NCBI RefSeq assembly: GCF_000011345.1
Contig: NC_004113.1
Span: forward strand, 1,488,001 to 1,552,000
Reading direction: 5' to 3'
Length of the DNA: 64,000 bases
From: Thermosynechococcus vestitus BP-1
GTDB lineage: Bacteria > Cyanobacteriota > Cyanobacteriia > Thermosynechococcales > Thermosynechococcaceae
This document shows positions 8,949 to 18,093 of the stretch, one piece after another. The notes under the pieces are model-generated. The model searched no databases, was not told where the DNA came from, and worked only from the letters and a program-made list of their open reading frames with translations. The first letter of the stretch is position 1; every line of letters begins with the position of its first letter. The translations under genes were made by a program, and so were the position numbers.

Positions 8949-10001
8949 ATGAAAGCCCAAGTGTTCCGGGGGGTGAATCAACTCAGCTACGAAGAGATTC
9001 CGATTCCCGAGATTGCTGCTGATGAAGTACTAGTGCGGGTCAGAGTGGTTGGGTTGTGCCAATCGGATATCAAAAAAATTCGTTATCCCCTCTATGAGCC
9101 GCCCCGTATTTTTGGCCATGAAACAGCGGGTGAAATTGCGGCCGTGGGCGATGCCGTGACAGGTTGGCAGGTGGGTCAGCGGGTGGTGGTCATGCACCAT
9201 ATCCCCTGTATGCACTGCGCCTACTGCTTGAACGAAAACTACTCCATGTGTCATGTCTATAAAACAGTAACGACAACCGCAGGCTTTATTCCCAGTGGGG
9301 GTGGCTTCGCTGAGTATGTGAAAGTGCCGGGACACATTGTGGAGCATGGGGGACTGATTCCCATTCCCGATCCTATTAGCGATGAAGAAGCCAGCTTTGT
9401 TGAACCCACTAACTGTTGTCTCAAGGCGGTGAAAAAAGCGGGGATCGCTCCTGGTCAAACGGTACTGATTACCGGAGCAGGGCCTATTGGCCTGATGTTT
9501 ATTATGTTGGTGAATCTCTTTGGGGCGCGGGCGATCGCCACCGATCTCCTGCCCTCCCGGATTGCCAAAGCTAAGGAAGTCGGTGCGGCGGCCGCCTTTG
9601 ATGCCCGCGATCCGGATCTCAGTGCCAAGGTGCAGGCCCTGACCCATGGCCTGGGGGTAGATGTCAGTCTCTTGGCCGTTCCCAGTGAAAAAGCCTTTTT
9701 CCAAGCCCTAGAGTGTACGCGCAAGGGGGGCAAAATCCTCTTTTTCGCGGAGTTTCCCGACGAAGTGGAGATTCCCCTCAATCCCAACATTCTCTACCGC
9801 CGTGAGATTGACCTCATGGGCAGCTACAGTTCCTCCTATCGCTTGCAGTCCCTTGCCTGCGACATTATCTTTAACCGCCGTATTGACGTCAAAACCCTCG
9901 TCAGCGATCGCTATCCTCTATCCAAGCTGGCTGAAGCAGTGGAACAGGCAGTACACCCGACACCGGAAACCTATAAAATCCTCATCTATCCAGAGTCCTA
10001 A
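8949..10001 (+). CDS. Zinc-dependent medium-chain alcohol dehydrogenase
   Basis: NAD(P)-dependent oxidoreductase of the zinc alcohol/polyol dehydrogenase family, 350 residues from ATG 8949 (MKAQVFRGVN, the typical family start). Catalytic-zinc ligands are in VGLCQSDIKK and FGHETAGEI; the structural-zinc lobe is CMHCAYCLNENYSMC, with its four cysteines present. The Rossmann motif is VLITGAGPIGLMF. The substrate cannot be read from sequence; sorbitol/threonine-type dehydrogenases share this layout. The stop codon TAA is directly followed by the ATG of the next gene, so the two are probably translated together. Confidence 0.88.
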   Translation: MKAQVFRGVNQLSYEEIPIPEIAADEVLVRVRVVGLCQSDIKKIRYPLYEPPRIFGHETAGEIAAVGDAVTGWQVGQRVVVMHHIPCMHCAYCLNENYSMCHVYKTVTTTAGFIPSGGGFAEYVKVPGHIVEHGGLIPIPDPISDEEASFVEPTNCCLKAVKKAGIAPGQTVLITGAGPIGLMFIMLVNLFGARAIATDLLPSRIAKAKEVGAAAAFDARDPDLSAKVQALTHGLGVDVSLLAVPSEKAFFQALECTRKGGKILFFAEFPDEVEIPLNPNILYRREIDLMGSYSSSYRLQSLACDIIFNRRIDVKTLVSDRYPLSKLAEAVEQAVHPTPETYKILIYPES

Positions 10002-10304
10002 ATGCACGCTTTATCAATTCCCACGTGGATGGTGCATATTTCCAGTGTCCTGGAGTGGATGGCAGCCATCTGGTTTGTGGCACAACTGGATCGCCGCCGT
10101 CCAGGGCAGGGCTGGCGATGGTTGGCCTGGGCAATGCTGCCAGCGTTGGTGAGTGCCATGTGTGCCTGTACCTGGCATTACTTTGATAATGCAGTAACAC
10201 TGGCCTGGTTAGTGGATCTGCAAGCCCTGCTCACATTCCTTGGCAACTGTACCCTCTGTGGTGCAGCGGCCTGGCTGTGGTGGCGATCGCAAAGCGCGCT
10301 GTAG
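10002..10304 (+). CDS. DUF2499 membrane protein
   Basis: A 100-residue protein with three predicted membrane segments (about 10-28, 42-58 and 65-90). The sequence WMVHISSVLEWMAAIW and CTWHYFDN is typical of DUF2499, a family shared by cyanobacteria and chloroplasts with no known function. It begins on the base after the dehydrogenase stop codon, indicating one transcript. Confidence 0.8.
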   Translation: MHALSIPTWMVHISSVLEWMAAIWFVAQLDRRRPGQGWRWLAWAMLPALVSAMCACTWHYFDNAVTLAWLVDLQALLTFLGNCTLCGAAAWLWWRSQSAL

Positions 10305-10501
10305 CCCCTTGCTGTAGGTAGACCTTAGCAAAATTAACTGAAATTGGCAGTGCTCAAGGACTTCCAGTATCCTGTAATCAGATTCCCCTGCAATGGGGTG
10401 TGACAAATGCAACAGTCCAGTATTGACCTTTGACGTAGAAGAAGGAGGAACGCTTGCCCGCCAGTCTAGCCCTAAACGCCTAAACCTCTGTGGAGGCTGC
10501 G

Positions 10502-12379
10502 ATGGAAAGTAGTGCCGAACTCACCGCCTTGTTCGTCATCACAGTTGTGCTGGGCATTGGTGCCCAAGTGGCTGCTCACTGGCTACGGCTGCCCAGTATT
10601 GTCCTGTTGTTACTGGTAGGGATTCTCTCAGGGCCAAGCGGCTTGGGATGGGTTCATCCTGAAGTGTTGGGGGAGGGCATAGAAGTTTTGGTTCCCCTCT
10701 GTGTCGCACTCATTCTTTTTGAAGGGGGGCTGAGCTTAGATCTCAGTCGTGCCGACCAAGATATTACAGGTAGCCTGTGGAAGCTAGTGACGCTGGGGGG
10801 ATTGGTTACGTTTGTGGCTGGGGCAATGGCTGCCCACTGGATTGGTGAGTTTCCTTGGCAACTGGCCTTTCTCTATGCCTCCCTTGTGGTGGTAACGGGG
10901 CCGACGGTTGTGGGTCCCCTGTTGCGCCAAGTGGGGGTCGAGCACAAGTTAGCCGTGATTTTGGAAGGGGAAGGGGTGCTCATTGACCCCATTGGTGCCA
11001 TTCTGGCGGTCGTCGTCCTGAATGTGGTGCTCAATCAAGACCTCGGCATGGGGGCGATCGCCCTTGGCATTGGTCAGCGCTTGGCTGTGGGTGCCTTGAT
11101 GGGGGGCATTGGTGGCTGGTTTCTTAGCCATTTCCTGCGTCGCGCTTGGTTTCTCGCCGATGATCTCCGCAATTTACTGGTGCTGGCGGTTCTTTGGGGC
11201 TTGTTCTGGCTCTCGGATCAACTGGTGAGCGAGTCGGGTCTGATGATGGCCGTTGTTCTCGGCTTGGTACTACGCTGGGGTGAGGTGCCGGGGGAGCGAC
11301 TGCTGCGCCGCTTTAAGGGACAATTAAGTACCCTTTCGATTTCAGTATTGTTTGTGCTCTTGGCTGCCGATCTGTCGATCGCGGGTCTATTGGAGCTGGG
11401 TTGGTCGGGGGTGCTCACGGTTCTGTGTTTGATGTTTATCATTCGCCCCCTCGGCGTGGTTCTGTGCACTTGGGGCAGTGATCTCAGTTGGCAACAGAAG
11501 GCCTTCCTCAGTTGGATTGCCCCGCGGGGGATTGTGGCGGCCTCGGTGGCTTCCCTCTTTGCCATCACCCTGACCAACGCCGGCATGAGTGGTGGTGATG
11601 CCATTAAGGGACAAGTCTTTCTAACGATCCTGATGACCGTGTTTGGCCAAGGCTTAACAGCGCGTTGGGTGGCCACTCAACTGCAGGTCCGTGCCCAAGG
11701 GGCTTCAGGGGTGATGATCGCCGGCTGTACCCCCCTCGGTAGGCTGCTGGCGCGGCTTTTGCGCGATCGCGGCGAAGAGGTGGTGATGATTGACACCGAT
11801 CCAGAAGCGGTGGAGCAGGCTCGCCGTGAACACCTGCCCGTCTATCTCAGCAGTGCCCTTGACTTGAATATCTTGCAGGAGGCCGGCATTACCCAGTTGG
11901 GCACCTATTTGGCGGTTACCAGTAACACAGAGGTGAATGCAGTGTTGGCACAGCGCGTCCTCGAAGAATTTCACCCGCCACGGGTCTTGGCTGCCCTTGA
12001 GTTAGAGGATTGTCCCTTAGGGTTGAGTCCAGCCTTTGCCCTACAACTGTCGATCAAAAAATGGAATCAATATATCAACACTGAGGCCGTTCGTCTTGGG
12101 GAACTGGTCATTGAGGAGGAGCGATCGCAATTGCAACGCCAGCACCTTGAGGCCTTGATACGCTCTGGGAAAGTGCTTCCCCTCCTGGTGGAACGGCCAG
12201 AGGGATTGCGGGTGGTGCGAGCCCATGAAGAGTGGCAAGTGGGCGATCGCTTGATTTACCTGCTCCACAGCCCCAAACCCCACACACTGCCAGCGGCCCT
12301 GATTTCTGGTTGGCAGATGAATACCCAAGTGGAATCAGTTCTTGTCCCCAGTGAAGCTCCTAGCCCCAAGGGAACCTAA
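10502..12379 (+). CDS. CPA1-type Na+/H+ antiporter with TrkA-N domain
   Basis: Inner-membrane cation/proton antiporter of 625 residues. The first ~390 residues form about twelve membrane segments with the CPA1 motifs LFEGGLSLDL, VVTGPTVVGPLLR and EGEGVLIDPIGAI, whose acidic residues bind the ion. Residues about 400-520 form a Rossmann-type TrkA-N domain (GVMIAGCTPLGRLLARLLRDRGEEVVMIDTD region), a nucleotide sensor, and the tail ending near 600 resembles TrkA-C. The start at ATG 10502 follows GTGGAGG; the GTG at 10490 is weaker. It is likely involved in pH and salt balance. Direction of transport and ion choice are inferred from family. Confidence 0.9.
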   Translation: MESSAELTALFVITVVLGIGAQVAAHWLRLPSIVLLLLVGILSGPSGLGWVHPEVLGEGIEVLVPLCVALILFEGGLSLDLSRADQDITGSLWKLVTLGGLVTFVAGAMAAHWIGEFPWQLAFLYASLVVVTGPTVVGPLLRQVGVEHKLAVILEGEGVLIDPIGAILAVVVLNVVLNQDLGMGAIALGIGQRLAVGALMGGIGGWFLSHFLRRAWFLADDLRNLLVLAVLWGLFWLSDQLVSESGLMMAVVLGLVLRWGEVPGERLLRRFKGQLSTLSISVLFVLLAADLSIAGLLELGWSGVLTVLCLMFIIRPLGVVLCTWGSDLSWQQKAFLSWIAPRGIVAASVASLFAITLTNAGMSGGDAIKGQVFLTILMTVFGQGLTARWVATQLQVRAQGASGVMIAGCTPLGRLLARLLRDRGEEVVMIDTDPEAVEQARREHLPVYLSSALDLNILQEAGITQLGTYLAVTSNTEVNAVLAQRVLEEFHPPRVLAALELEDCPLGLSPAFALQLSIKKWNQYINTEAVRLGELVIEEERSQLQRQHLEALIRSGKVLPLLVERPEGLRVVRAHEEWQVGDRLIYLLHSPKPHTLPAALISGWQMNTQVESVLVPSEAPSPKGT

Positions 12380-12499
12380 TCTACGGCGCTGCGTCCATAG
12401 GGATGAGCAGAGTCAACCATTGGCGTGTTTTCCCAATGAAAATTGCTGAGGGGTCAACCCTCTCAAAGAGCTTTAATGTCTTAATTGGAGAGATTTGCG

Positions 12500-13858
12500 A
12501 TGCAGAGCCTAGCACAGCGCAGCTTGGCCGTTTTGAGTTGCGGTTTAATGAGTTCTGGTACCCTTGCCCTTCTAGCAGCGGTTCCTGCCCAAGCCCAATC
12601 CCGTTTTACCGATACCCAAGGCATTTGGGCACAGGGCTGTATTGATCACCTTGCCAGTCGCAACATTATCAGCGGCTATCCCGACGGCACATTTCGGCCT
12701 TTGGCGCCAGTAACCCGCGCTGAATATGCGGCCATGCTGGGGAAGGCGTTTCCCAATGCCCCAGTGGTGCGGGCCCCTGGTACGTTTAACGATGTCCCCA
12801 GTACATTTTGGGCAGCGAGTGCGATTCAAAACGCGACCCGGACCGGCTTCTTGAGTGGCTACCCCGGCAATGTTTTTCAGCCCAATCAAAATATTCCTCG
12901 CGTTCAGGCAATTGTTGCCCTTGCCAGCGGCTTGCAATATCCCACACCACCTTCTGTTGAGGCAGTTTTAGCCCAGTTCAATGATGCGGCTGCGATTCCC
13001 GCCTATGGGCGAGCCGGTGTAGCTGCGGCGACCGCTAAACAGGTGGTGGTCAACTATCCGAATGTGCAAGTTTTTGGCCCTAATCAACTGGCTACCCGTG
13101 CCGATATTGCGGCATTCCTGTGTCAGGCGACCCGTGCTCCCGGTGCCCAAGCCCTCGTCCCGACACAGTACATTGCGGGTGCAGCCACCACTTCACCCAT
13201 TGCACTACCGGCTGGTCAACAGATTCCGGCTCGTTTTCCCGATGCGGAGCGGATTGTCCTGAGTCCCAGTGAAACGATTGCCCTGCGCTTGGTGACGGCT
13301 GCCGATGTCCGCGATAGTCAGGGTCGAGTCGTCATTCCCGTAGGCAGTGAAATTTTTGGCCAGATCCAGCCGGCCCAAGGAGGCTCCCAATTTGTGGCCA
13401 ATACAGTGGTGATCAATAACCGCCAGCTACCGATCGCCGCCAATTCCCAAGTCATTCGCACGATTCGCGATGCCCGCGACCCCAACATTGGCAATGTCTT
13501 CCGCAATGCGGCCATTGGGTCAGCGGTGGCGGCTGGATTGTCTGGCCTGCTGGGCAATCAAAAGATCACCCCCTTGAAGGTGCTCACGGGAGCCGCAACC
13601 GGCGCAGCCATTGAAACCAATCAGGGGCGTCCGGCAACTTCGATTATTCGGGATACATTAATTGGGGCGGCCGTTGCCACCGGTGCCTCGGCGGTGATTG
13701 GCGATCGCAAGATTACGCCCGAAAAAGTGATTACCGGTGCCGCCGCCGGTGCCACGATTGGGGGTGTGATTGATCCGGCGGTACGGCGACTAGTGGTGGT
13801 TGATGCCAATACGGATTTGCGCCTGACCCTGACTCAGTCCTTTACTGTCCCGCAATAG
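12500..13858 (+). CDS. S-layer homology (SLH) domain protein, exported
   Basis: A 452-residue exported protein from ATG 12500 (RBS GGAGAG). Signal peptide: residues 1-33, ending AQAQS. Two SLH repeats follow (FTDTQGIWAQGCIDHL with ISGYPDGTFRP, then FNDVPSTFWAASAIQN with LSGYPGNVFQP), with a third weak copy to about residue 210; these anchor proteins to the cell wall. Residues about 240-320 (VIPVGSEIFGQIQPAQGG) resemble the TrbI/VirB10-like beta domain. The C-terminal third has two Gly/Ala-rich membrane-like segments, each containing a KITPxKVxTGAA motif, an internal duplication. No porin barrel is evident. Role unknown; probably cell-envelope structure. Confidence 0.82.
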   Translation: MQSLAQRSLAVLSCGLMSSGTLALLAAVPAQAQSRFTDTQGIWAQGCIDHLASRNIISGYPDGTFRPLAPVTRAEYAAMLGKAFPNAPVVRAPGTFNDVPSTFWAASAIQNATRTGFLSGYPGNVFQPNQNIPRVQAIVALASGLQYPTPPSVEAVLAQFNDAAAIPAYGRAGVAAATAKQVVVNYPNVQVFGPNQLATRADIAAFLCQATRAPGAQALVPTQYIAGAATTSPIALPAGQQIPARFPDAERIVLSPSETIALRLVTAADVRDSQGRVVIPVGSEIFGQIQPAQGGSQFVANTVVINNRQLPIAANSQVIRTIRDARDPNIGNVFRNAAIGSAVAAGLSGLLGNQKITPLKVLTGAATGAAIETNQGRPATSIIRDTLIGAAVATGASAVIGDRKITPEKVITGAAAGATIGGVIDPAVRRLVVVDANTDLRLTLTQSFTVPQ

Positions 13859-13861
13859 AGA

Positions 13862-15250
13862 CTAGGCACGGGCTAACCCCAGCGATCGCGCGCAGTCCTC
13901 CACTGCCTTGGCCACCGCTGGTGCCACCCGGGGGTCAAACACCGAGGGAACAATATAGGCTGAGTGGCGTTCCGAGGGACTCACCAAGCCCGCGATCGCT
14001 TCTGCTGCCGCGAGGAACATTTCCTCGGTCATTCGTGGTGCTCGACAGGCAAGGGTACCCTTAAACACCCCCGGAAAGGCCAGCACATTGTTGATTTGGT
14101 TGGGGTAGTCACTGCGGCCAGTGGCGACCACCGCCACATGGTTATAGATGAGTTCTGGTTGGATTTCCGGAACCGGATTGGCCATGGCAAAAACAATCGC
14201 TTCTTTGGCCATGCGCTGTACCATTTCCACTGTGAGGACACCAGGGGCGCTCAGGCCAATAAAGACATCGGCATCCCCAAGGGCATCGGCAAGGGTTCCC
14301 GTTTGGGTAACGGCAAATTCCTTTTGAGCGGGAGTTAGGTCTGTCTGCAGTGAGAGAATGCCGCGGCGATTACATAAAATTAAGTCTTTGGCCCCCGCTT
14401 TGCGCAGGAGTCGTGCCACGGCAATCCCAGCCGCCCCTGCGCCATTAATCACAATGCGCACCGTTTCTAAGGATTTACCCACGAATTGCAGGGCATTTTT
14501 AAGGGCCGCAAGGGTGACAATGGCCGTGCCGTGCTGATCGTCGTGAAACACAGGGATATCCAGTTCCGCCTGCAGGCGAGCTTCGATGTCAAAGCAGCGG
14601 GGGGCACTAATATCCTCTAGGTTGATGCCACCAAAGACAGGGGCAATCCGCTTCACGGTGGCAACGATTTCATCCACCTCTTGGGTGGCCAAACAGATGG
14701 GAAAGGCGTCCAAGCCAGCAAATTCTTGAAAGAGCATGGCTTTGCCCTCCATCACCGGTAGGGCAGCCTCTGGGCCGATATTGCCCAAGCCCAACACAGC
14801 GCTACCGTCACTGACAATGGCAACGGTATGGCTTTTAATGGTGAGTTTGTGAACCAAGTCTGGATCGTCAGCGATCGCCTGGGATACCCGACCCACACCC
14901 GGCGTATAGGCCATCGCCAGATCGTCGTATTCTTGCAGCGGATGCTTGCTCTTAATGGTGATTTTGCCGCCCTCATGGAGGCGGAAGGTGCGATCGCTCA
15001 CCTCTAGCACTGTGGCTTGGCCGTCAGATTTCACAGCATTGACAATAGCCTGCCCATGCTCCTGGCTGGCAGCCACCACCACCAGTTCCCGCAGGATTCT
15101 ATTGGCCGTTTTCTCAAGGAGCCTGATGGAACCCACTTGCCCCTGTTGCCCGCCAATGATCTGAAGAACCGTTCCCAATTCCGTTGGATCCAAGGAGGTC
15201 TCTAATCGCAGGGTCAGACTGTAGGCAGGGGTTGGCGTCAGTTTCACCAT
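13862..15250 (-). CDS. NAD(P)-dependent malic enzyme
   Basis: Oxidative decarboxylation of malate to pyruvate and CO2, 462 residues. An N-terminal ACT-like regulatory region (about 1-85) precedes the malic domain (MAYTPGVGRVSQAIADDP, then VSDGSAVLGLGNIGP, and the metal site FHDDQHGTAIV) and the NAD-binding domain (IVINGAGAAGIAVARLL). All catalytic motifs are intact. It is convergent with the SLH gene, with only three bases between the stop codons. The cofactor choice is not settled by sequence reading alone. Confidence 0.93.
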   Translation of the reverse strand: MVKLTPTPAYSLTLRLETSLDPTELGTVLQIIGGQQGQVGSIRLLEKTANRILRELVVVAASQEHGQAIVNAVKSDGQATVLEVSDRTFRLHEGGKITIKSKHPLQEYDDLAMAYTPGVGRVSQAIADDPDLVHKLTIKSHTVAIVSDGSAVLGLGNIGPEAALPVMEGKAMLFQEFAGLDAFPICLATQEVDEIVATVKRIAPVFGGINLEDISAPRCFDIEARLQAELDIPVFHDDQHGTAIVTLAALKNALQFVGKSLETVRIVINGAGAAGIAVARLLRKAGAKDLILCNRRGILSLQTDLTPAQKEFAVTQTGTLADALGDADVFIGLSAPGVLTVEMVQRMAKEAIVFAMANPVPEIQPELIYNHVAVVATGRSDYPNQINNVLAFPGVFKGTLACRAPRMTEEMFLAAAEAIAGLVSPSERHSAYIVPSVFDPRVAPAVAKAVEDCARSLGLARA

Positions 15251-15305
15251 CGATAGCGCTCAAGAGTTCACGGCAGAAGGTACCGTCTGATAATAGCACC
15301 TCTGC

Positions 15306-15752
15306 CTAGCTTCCTGTTTGGGTGGCAATGGGTAGTGGTTCGGCTTTGCAGGCGGCCAAAATGGCGCGATCGCTGGCGCTCAAGGGACGCAAACTATAGA
15401 AACTGGGCAAATCAATTTCTGCTGGATAGGGCTCTTCCTCGTAGGTGGGCAGAACCGTCACCTGCAACTGGCGATCGCCCACGGTACCCCGAAAACAGTC
15501 AAAGGAGGAATTGGCCAGGTAAAGCGCCCCATAGACCTTGCGATCGTGCACTTCAAAGACAATGTAGCTACGACCTATTTGTTGCGGTTGGGGAGATTCG
15601 CCAAAGAGGTAGAGTCCATTCGCCAACGGCAATTGATGTTGTCCTGCTAAAAGGCTTGTCGGGCGAGCGATCGCCAGTCCATTGGTAAACCCAAGGGTCA
15701 CAACTCCCAATACAACTGAAAGTGACCAACCCAAACGTGCCAACGAAATCAT
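15306..15752 (-). CDS. Exported conserved hypothetical protein
   Basis: A 148-residue protein with an N-terminal signal peptide (residues 1-29, ending GLAIARP). The mature part, LYLFGESPQPQQIGRSYIVFEVHDRKVYGALYL, has the look of a small beta-rich domain found in many cyanobacterial exported proteins. Two cysteines (DCFRG and AACKAE) could form a disulfide. It lies 55 bases downstream of the malic-enzyme start region on the same strand but reads towards it. No function known to me. Confidence 0.7.
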   Translation of the reverse strand: MISLARLGWSLSVVLGVVTLGFTNGLAIARPTSLLAGQHQLPLANGLYLFGESPQPQQIGRSYIVFEVHDRKVYGALYLANSSFDCFRGTVGDRQLQVTVLPTYEEEPYPAEIDLPSFYSLRPLSASDRAILAACKAEPLPIATQTGS

Positions 15753-16314
15753 TTTATTTCCGTACCTGAGACGAGAAGTCGCTCAAACCAGCGTTTTGAA
15801 GCGTCAAGCGTAGCGAAGGGCGGTGTCGTTACGCTGATACCTTGATCGTGACAGGTTAATAGCTGTTTTTCGTTAGAACTATGCCAGTGGTGGCACAGGC
15901 ACAAACTCACTGCTAGGAACTATACTCTTTGCTAGTAATCTAGGCACAAGTTTCCTGAGTCTCCATTGAGGCGGCGAACAGTAAAATGAACATTGCTTCT
16001 TGCCAGTAGATTTTGTTGTCAAGAGTAAAAATAAAAACGGTGCCACTGATGACCCTTAGGATCGAACACGGCTAGGACAAATCCTGAGGGTAGGGAGCAT
16101 CAATTCCTACACTCGCTCTAGGGATAGAGCAGCGAGCTAGTCGAGTGCTGCAAAATCAACCAAATACAGCTACCTCTTCATCAGCAAAAAGAATCAGGAA
16201 CACAAGCTGCCACACAATCGTCCAGCGTATCAAAAGCAGCTAAAGCCCACCACATTAAGGCTTTGCACCTTCAAATACATTCAGCATTCAGCATTACAAA
16301 GGAGGATTTTGCTC
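15753..16314. other. Intergenic region, 562 bases
   Basis: No open frame of family-like character on either strand. The right end carries the ribosome-binding site AAAGGAGG of the next gene (16298-16305) and an AT-rich stretch that may hold its promoter. A short direct duplication TTCAGCATTCAGCATT lies just upstream of it. I recognise no known RNA in the rest. Confidence 0.4.
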
Positions 16315-16680
16315 ATGGGAGTGCGCAACTCTCTCATTATTGCTGCTATTGCTACTCTTTTGAGCGTGAATATAGCCCAGGCTGAGCAGAAAAAAAAACC
16401 ACAGTTCCCATCGGTTGACATCCCGCTAATTGGTAATTCATCACGCAAGGCACCTAGGGACGGATCGGTTGACATACCGCTAATTGGTACTTCATCACGC
16501 AAGGCACCTAGGGAAGAGTTCATGCAAATAGGTGGTAATCCAGGTAATCCTTGGGATTCTCAAAACAAGTGTTATATCGGTCGCCCACCCCAACATTACG
16601 AATGCCCCCCCGGCACTCGCCTTATTGACCTTGATCCATCAGCAGAAATTTGCTGGCGCTGCGAAATCCCAACGGATTAA
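16315..16680 (+). CDS. Small secreted protein with a 17-18-residue tandem repeat
   Basis: A 121-residue protein with a perfect AAGGAGG ribosome-binding site and ATG at 16315; an in-frame TTG six bases earlier is less likely. Signal peptide: about residues 1-22, ending AQAEQ. Then come two near-identical 18-residue repeats of the pattern SVDIPLIGxSSRKAPRxx, followed by a Cys-rich tail (NKCYIGRPPQHYECPPG and EICWRCEIP) that could make two disulfides. I recognise no family. The gene just downstream is also secreted and has a similar strong RBS, so the two may be expressed together. Confidence 0.7.
   Translation: MGVRNSLIIAAIATLLSVNIAQAEQKKKPQFPSVDIPLIGNSSRKAPRDGSVDIPLIGTSSRKAPREEFMQIGGNPGNPWDSQNKCYIGRPPQHYECPPGTRLIDLDPSAEICWRCEIPTD
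16411..16514 (+). repeat. 54-bp in-frame tandem repeat
   Basis: Two adjacent copies with a period of 54 bases (16411-16464 and 16465 to about 16514), differing at only a few positions over their shared length. The period is a multiple of three and duplicates the protein motif SVDIPLIG..SSRKAPR. High DNA identity points to a recent duplication. Confidence 0.9.
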
Positions 16681-16761
16681 TAGCTCAGCGAGTATTTCTC
16701 CATAACTCTCTATACCTCTTCCCCACCCTAATTGCCAACAATGACGAAGGAGGAGATCACC

Positions 16762-17550
16762 ATGAAAATTTTTACTAACACAAAAGCCATTGTTGCTATT
16801 CTCTCTATCACTTTTGGTCTGGGGGCAACGCTTTCCCTAGCACAAACGCCTGCAATGCGACGGCGGCCCCCTGGTGGTCCTACTCCGATAGGGCTGCCCC
16901 TCCCATCAGAGCCGCGGCGGATTGAGAAAAACAATGCTCCACCTGAAGTAGAAGAACCACCTTTTCTGCAACGGCCTCTACCTCAACTGCCTCAGCTGCG
17001 CAGTCTCCCCATACCCGATGAGATTGAAGAGCGCCAAGCCTCGACCGACTTGCTGGGTAATGCCCAAAAGCCCTGTCCAAAGACGATTCTGCTCAAGGCA
17101 CCCCCGCCCAATAGCACTACGCCCTATGGTCCGGACTTCCCCAGCACCCCCGGTCCACAATGGATAGAGCCAAATTTCAACGGTACTACGATAAATCGCC
17201 ACGTACGGCATACCTTCCAATGGAACGGGTGCAAAGAACGCTGCTGCGAGGTACAAAAGGCCAAGCTGGTCGTAACAGCCAAGGCGCTGACGAATGGCCA
17301 GTCGAACCAAAGCCCTGATGCCGGTAATGACAGCATCTCCATCTGGAAGAACGGCAGTGTGCTGTACTGGCAGTACCTCTGGCCTAACACTGGGGTGAGC
17401 GCTGGAACGGTGACAACCCTCACAATTCCCATTCAGCCCTCTTGGCTGGACGGCTGCCGGTTAAGCTTTCAGGTGCAAGATGATACGGCGGTGCTAGATG
17501 CTAAGCTGGTAGCCACTGGTTGCTGCCTGAAGCCCAATATTAAGCCATAA
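16762..17550 (+). CDS. Secreted protein with Pro-rich linker and Cys-rich C-terminal domain
   Basis: A 262-residue protein starting at ATG 16762, preceded by AAGGAGGAG. Signal peptide: residues 1-28, ending SLAQT. Residues about 29-95 are Pro/Arg-rich and probably extended. Residues about 100-258 form a beta-rich domain with GCKERCCEVQKAKLVV, NDSISIWKNGSVLYWQYL and CCLKP, a layout like carbohydrate-binding or adhesin sandwiches, though I cannot name a family. Seven or more cysteines suggest disulfides. It lies about 80 bases after the other small secreted gene and ends in a terminator. Surface or periplasmic location is inferred. Confidence 0.7.
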   Translation: MKIFTNTKAIVAILSITFGLGATLSLAQTPAMRRRPPGGPTPIGLPLPSEPRRIEKNNAPPEVEEPPFLQRPLPQLPQLRSLPIPDEIEERQASTDLLGNAQKPCPKTILLKAPPPNSTTPYGPDFPSTPGPQWIEPNFNGTTINRHVRHTFQWNGCKERCCEVQKAKLVVTAKALTNGQSNQSPDAGNDSISIWKNGSVLYWQYLWPNTGVSAGTVTTLTIPIQPSWLDGCRLSFQVQDDTAVLDAKLVATGCCLKPNIKP

Positions 17551-17563
17551 TCCACTTTTCCTG

Positions 17564-17588
17564 GGCGCCCTGAGGGCGCCTGTTTTTT
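17564..17588 (+). terminator. Rho-independent terminator
   Basis: A perfect 7-bp stem GGCGCCC/GGGCGCC with loop TGA, then TGTTTTTT. It closes the pair of secreted-protein genes. Confidence 0.88.
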
Positions 17589-17781
17589 GCCTGAATTGCC
17601 TTAGTCGGCTATTGCAGTTGACTGATAGCAGTGGATTAATTTCCTTTTAACCTCACATATTTTCAGTCCGATAGAAAACGTTAATTTTCTTTGCAAAGTC
17701 CTGAGTTGTGTAGCCTGGATCGCACAGAAAAATCAAGGCAAAAGGCTATCATGATTGTCAAATTGCTTCTGAGTTCGGGTT

Positions 17782-18054
17782 ATGACACTGTACATCGGCA
17801 ACCTCTCCTACGAGGCCACTGAAAACGATCTTCGCGAAGTTTTTGAAAAATATGGTGCCATTCGCCGGATTGTGTTGCCGGTGGATCGCGAAACCGGTAA
17901 GCGACGGGGCTTTGCGTTTGTCGAACTGGCAGATGAAACCCAGGAGGCCGTTGCCATTGATGATCTTGATGGTGCCACATGGCTAGGGCGAGTCCTGAAA
18001 GTGAACAAGGCCAAGCCAAAACAGCCGGGGGGGCAGTCAAACTCTTCCTTATAA
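17782..18054 (+). CDS. RRM-type RNA-binding protein (cyanobacterial Rbp)
   Basis: A 90-residue single RRM domain. RNP2 is LYIGNLSY (residues 3-10) and RNP1 is RGFAFVEL (about 43-50). The C-terminus is short (KAKPKQPGG) and lacks the Gly-rich tail of the cold-induced Rbp class, so it belongs to the short class. Such proteins bind mRNA and, in cyanobacteria, help localise or stabilise transcripts. A 230-base leader upstream could carry cold- or light-response elements, but I see none that I can name. Confidence 0.93.
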   Translation: MTLYIGNLSYEATENDLREVFEKYGAIRRIVLPVDRETGKRRGFAFVELADETQEAVAIDDLDGATWLGRVLKVNKAKPKQPGGQSNSSL

Positions 18055-18093
18055 GGGCATACTGGTAGGGAAGTGCTGTTCACTTTTCCTGCT

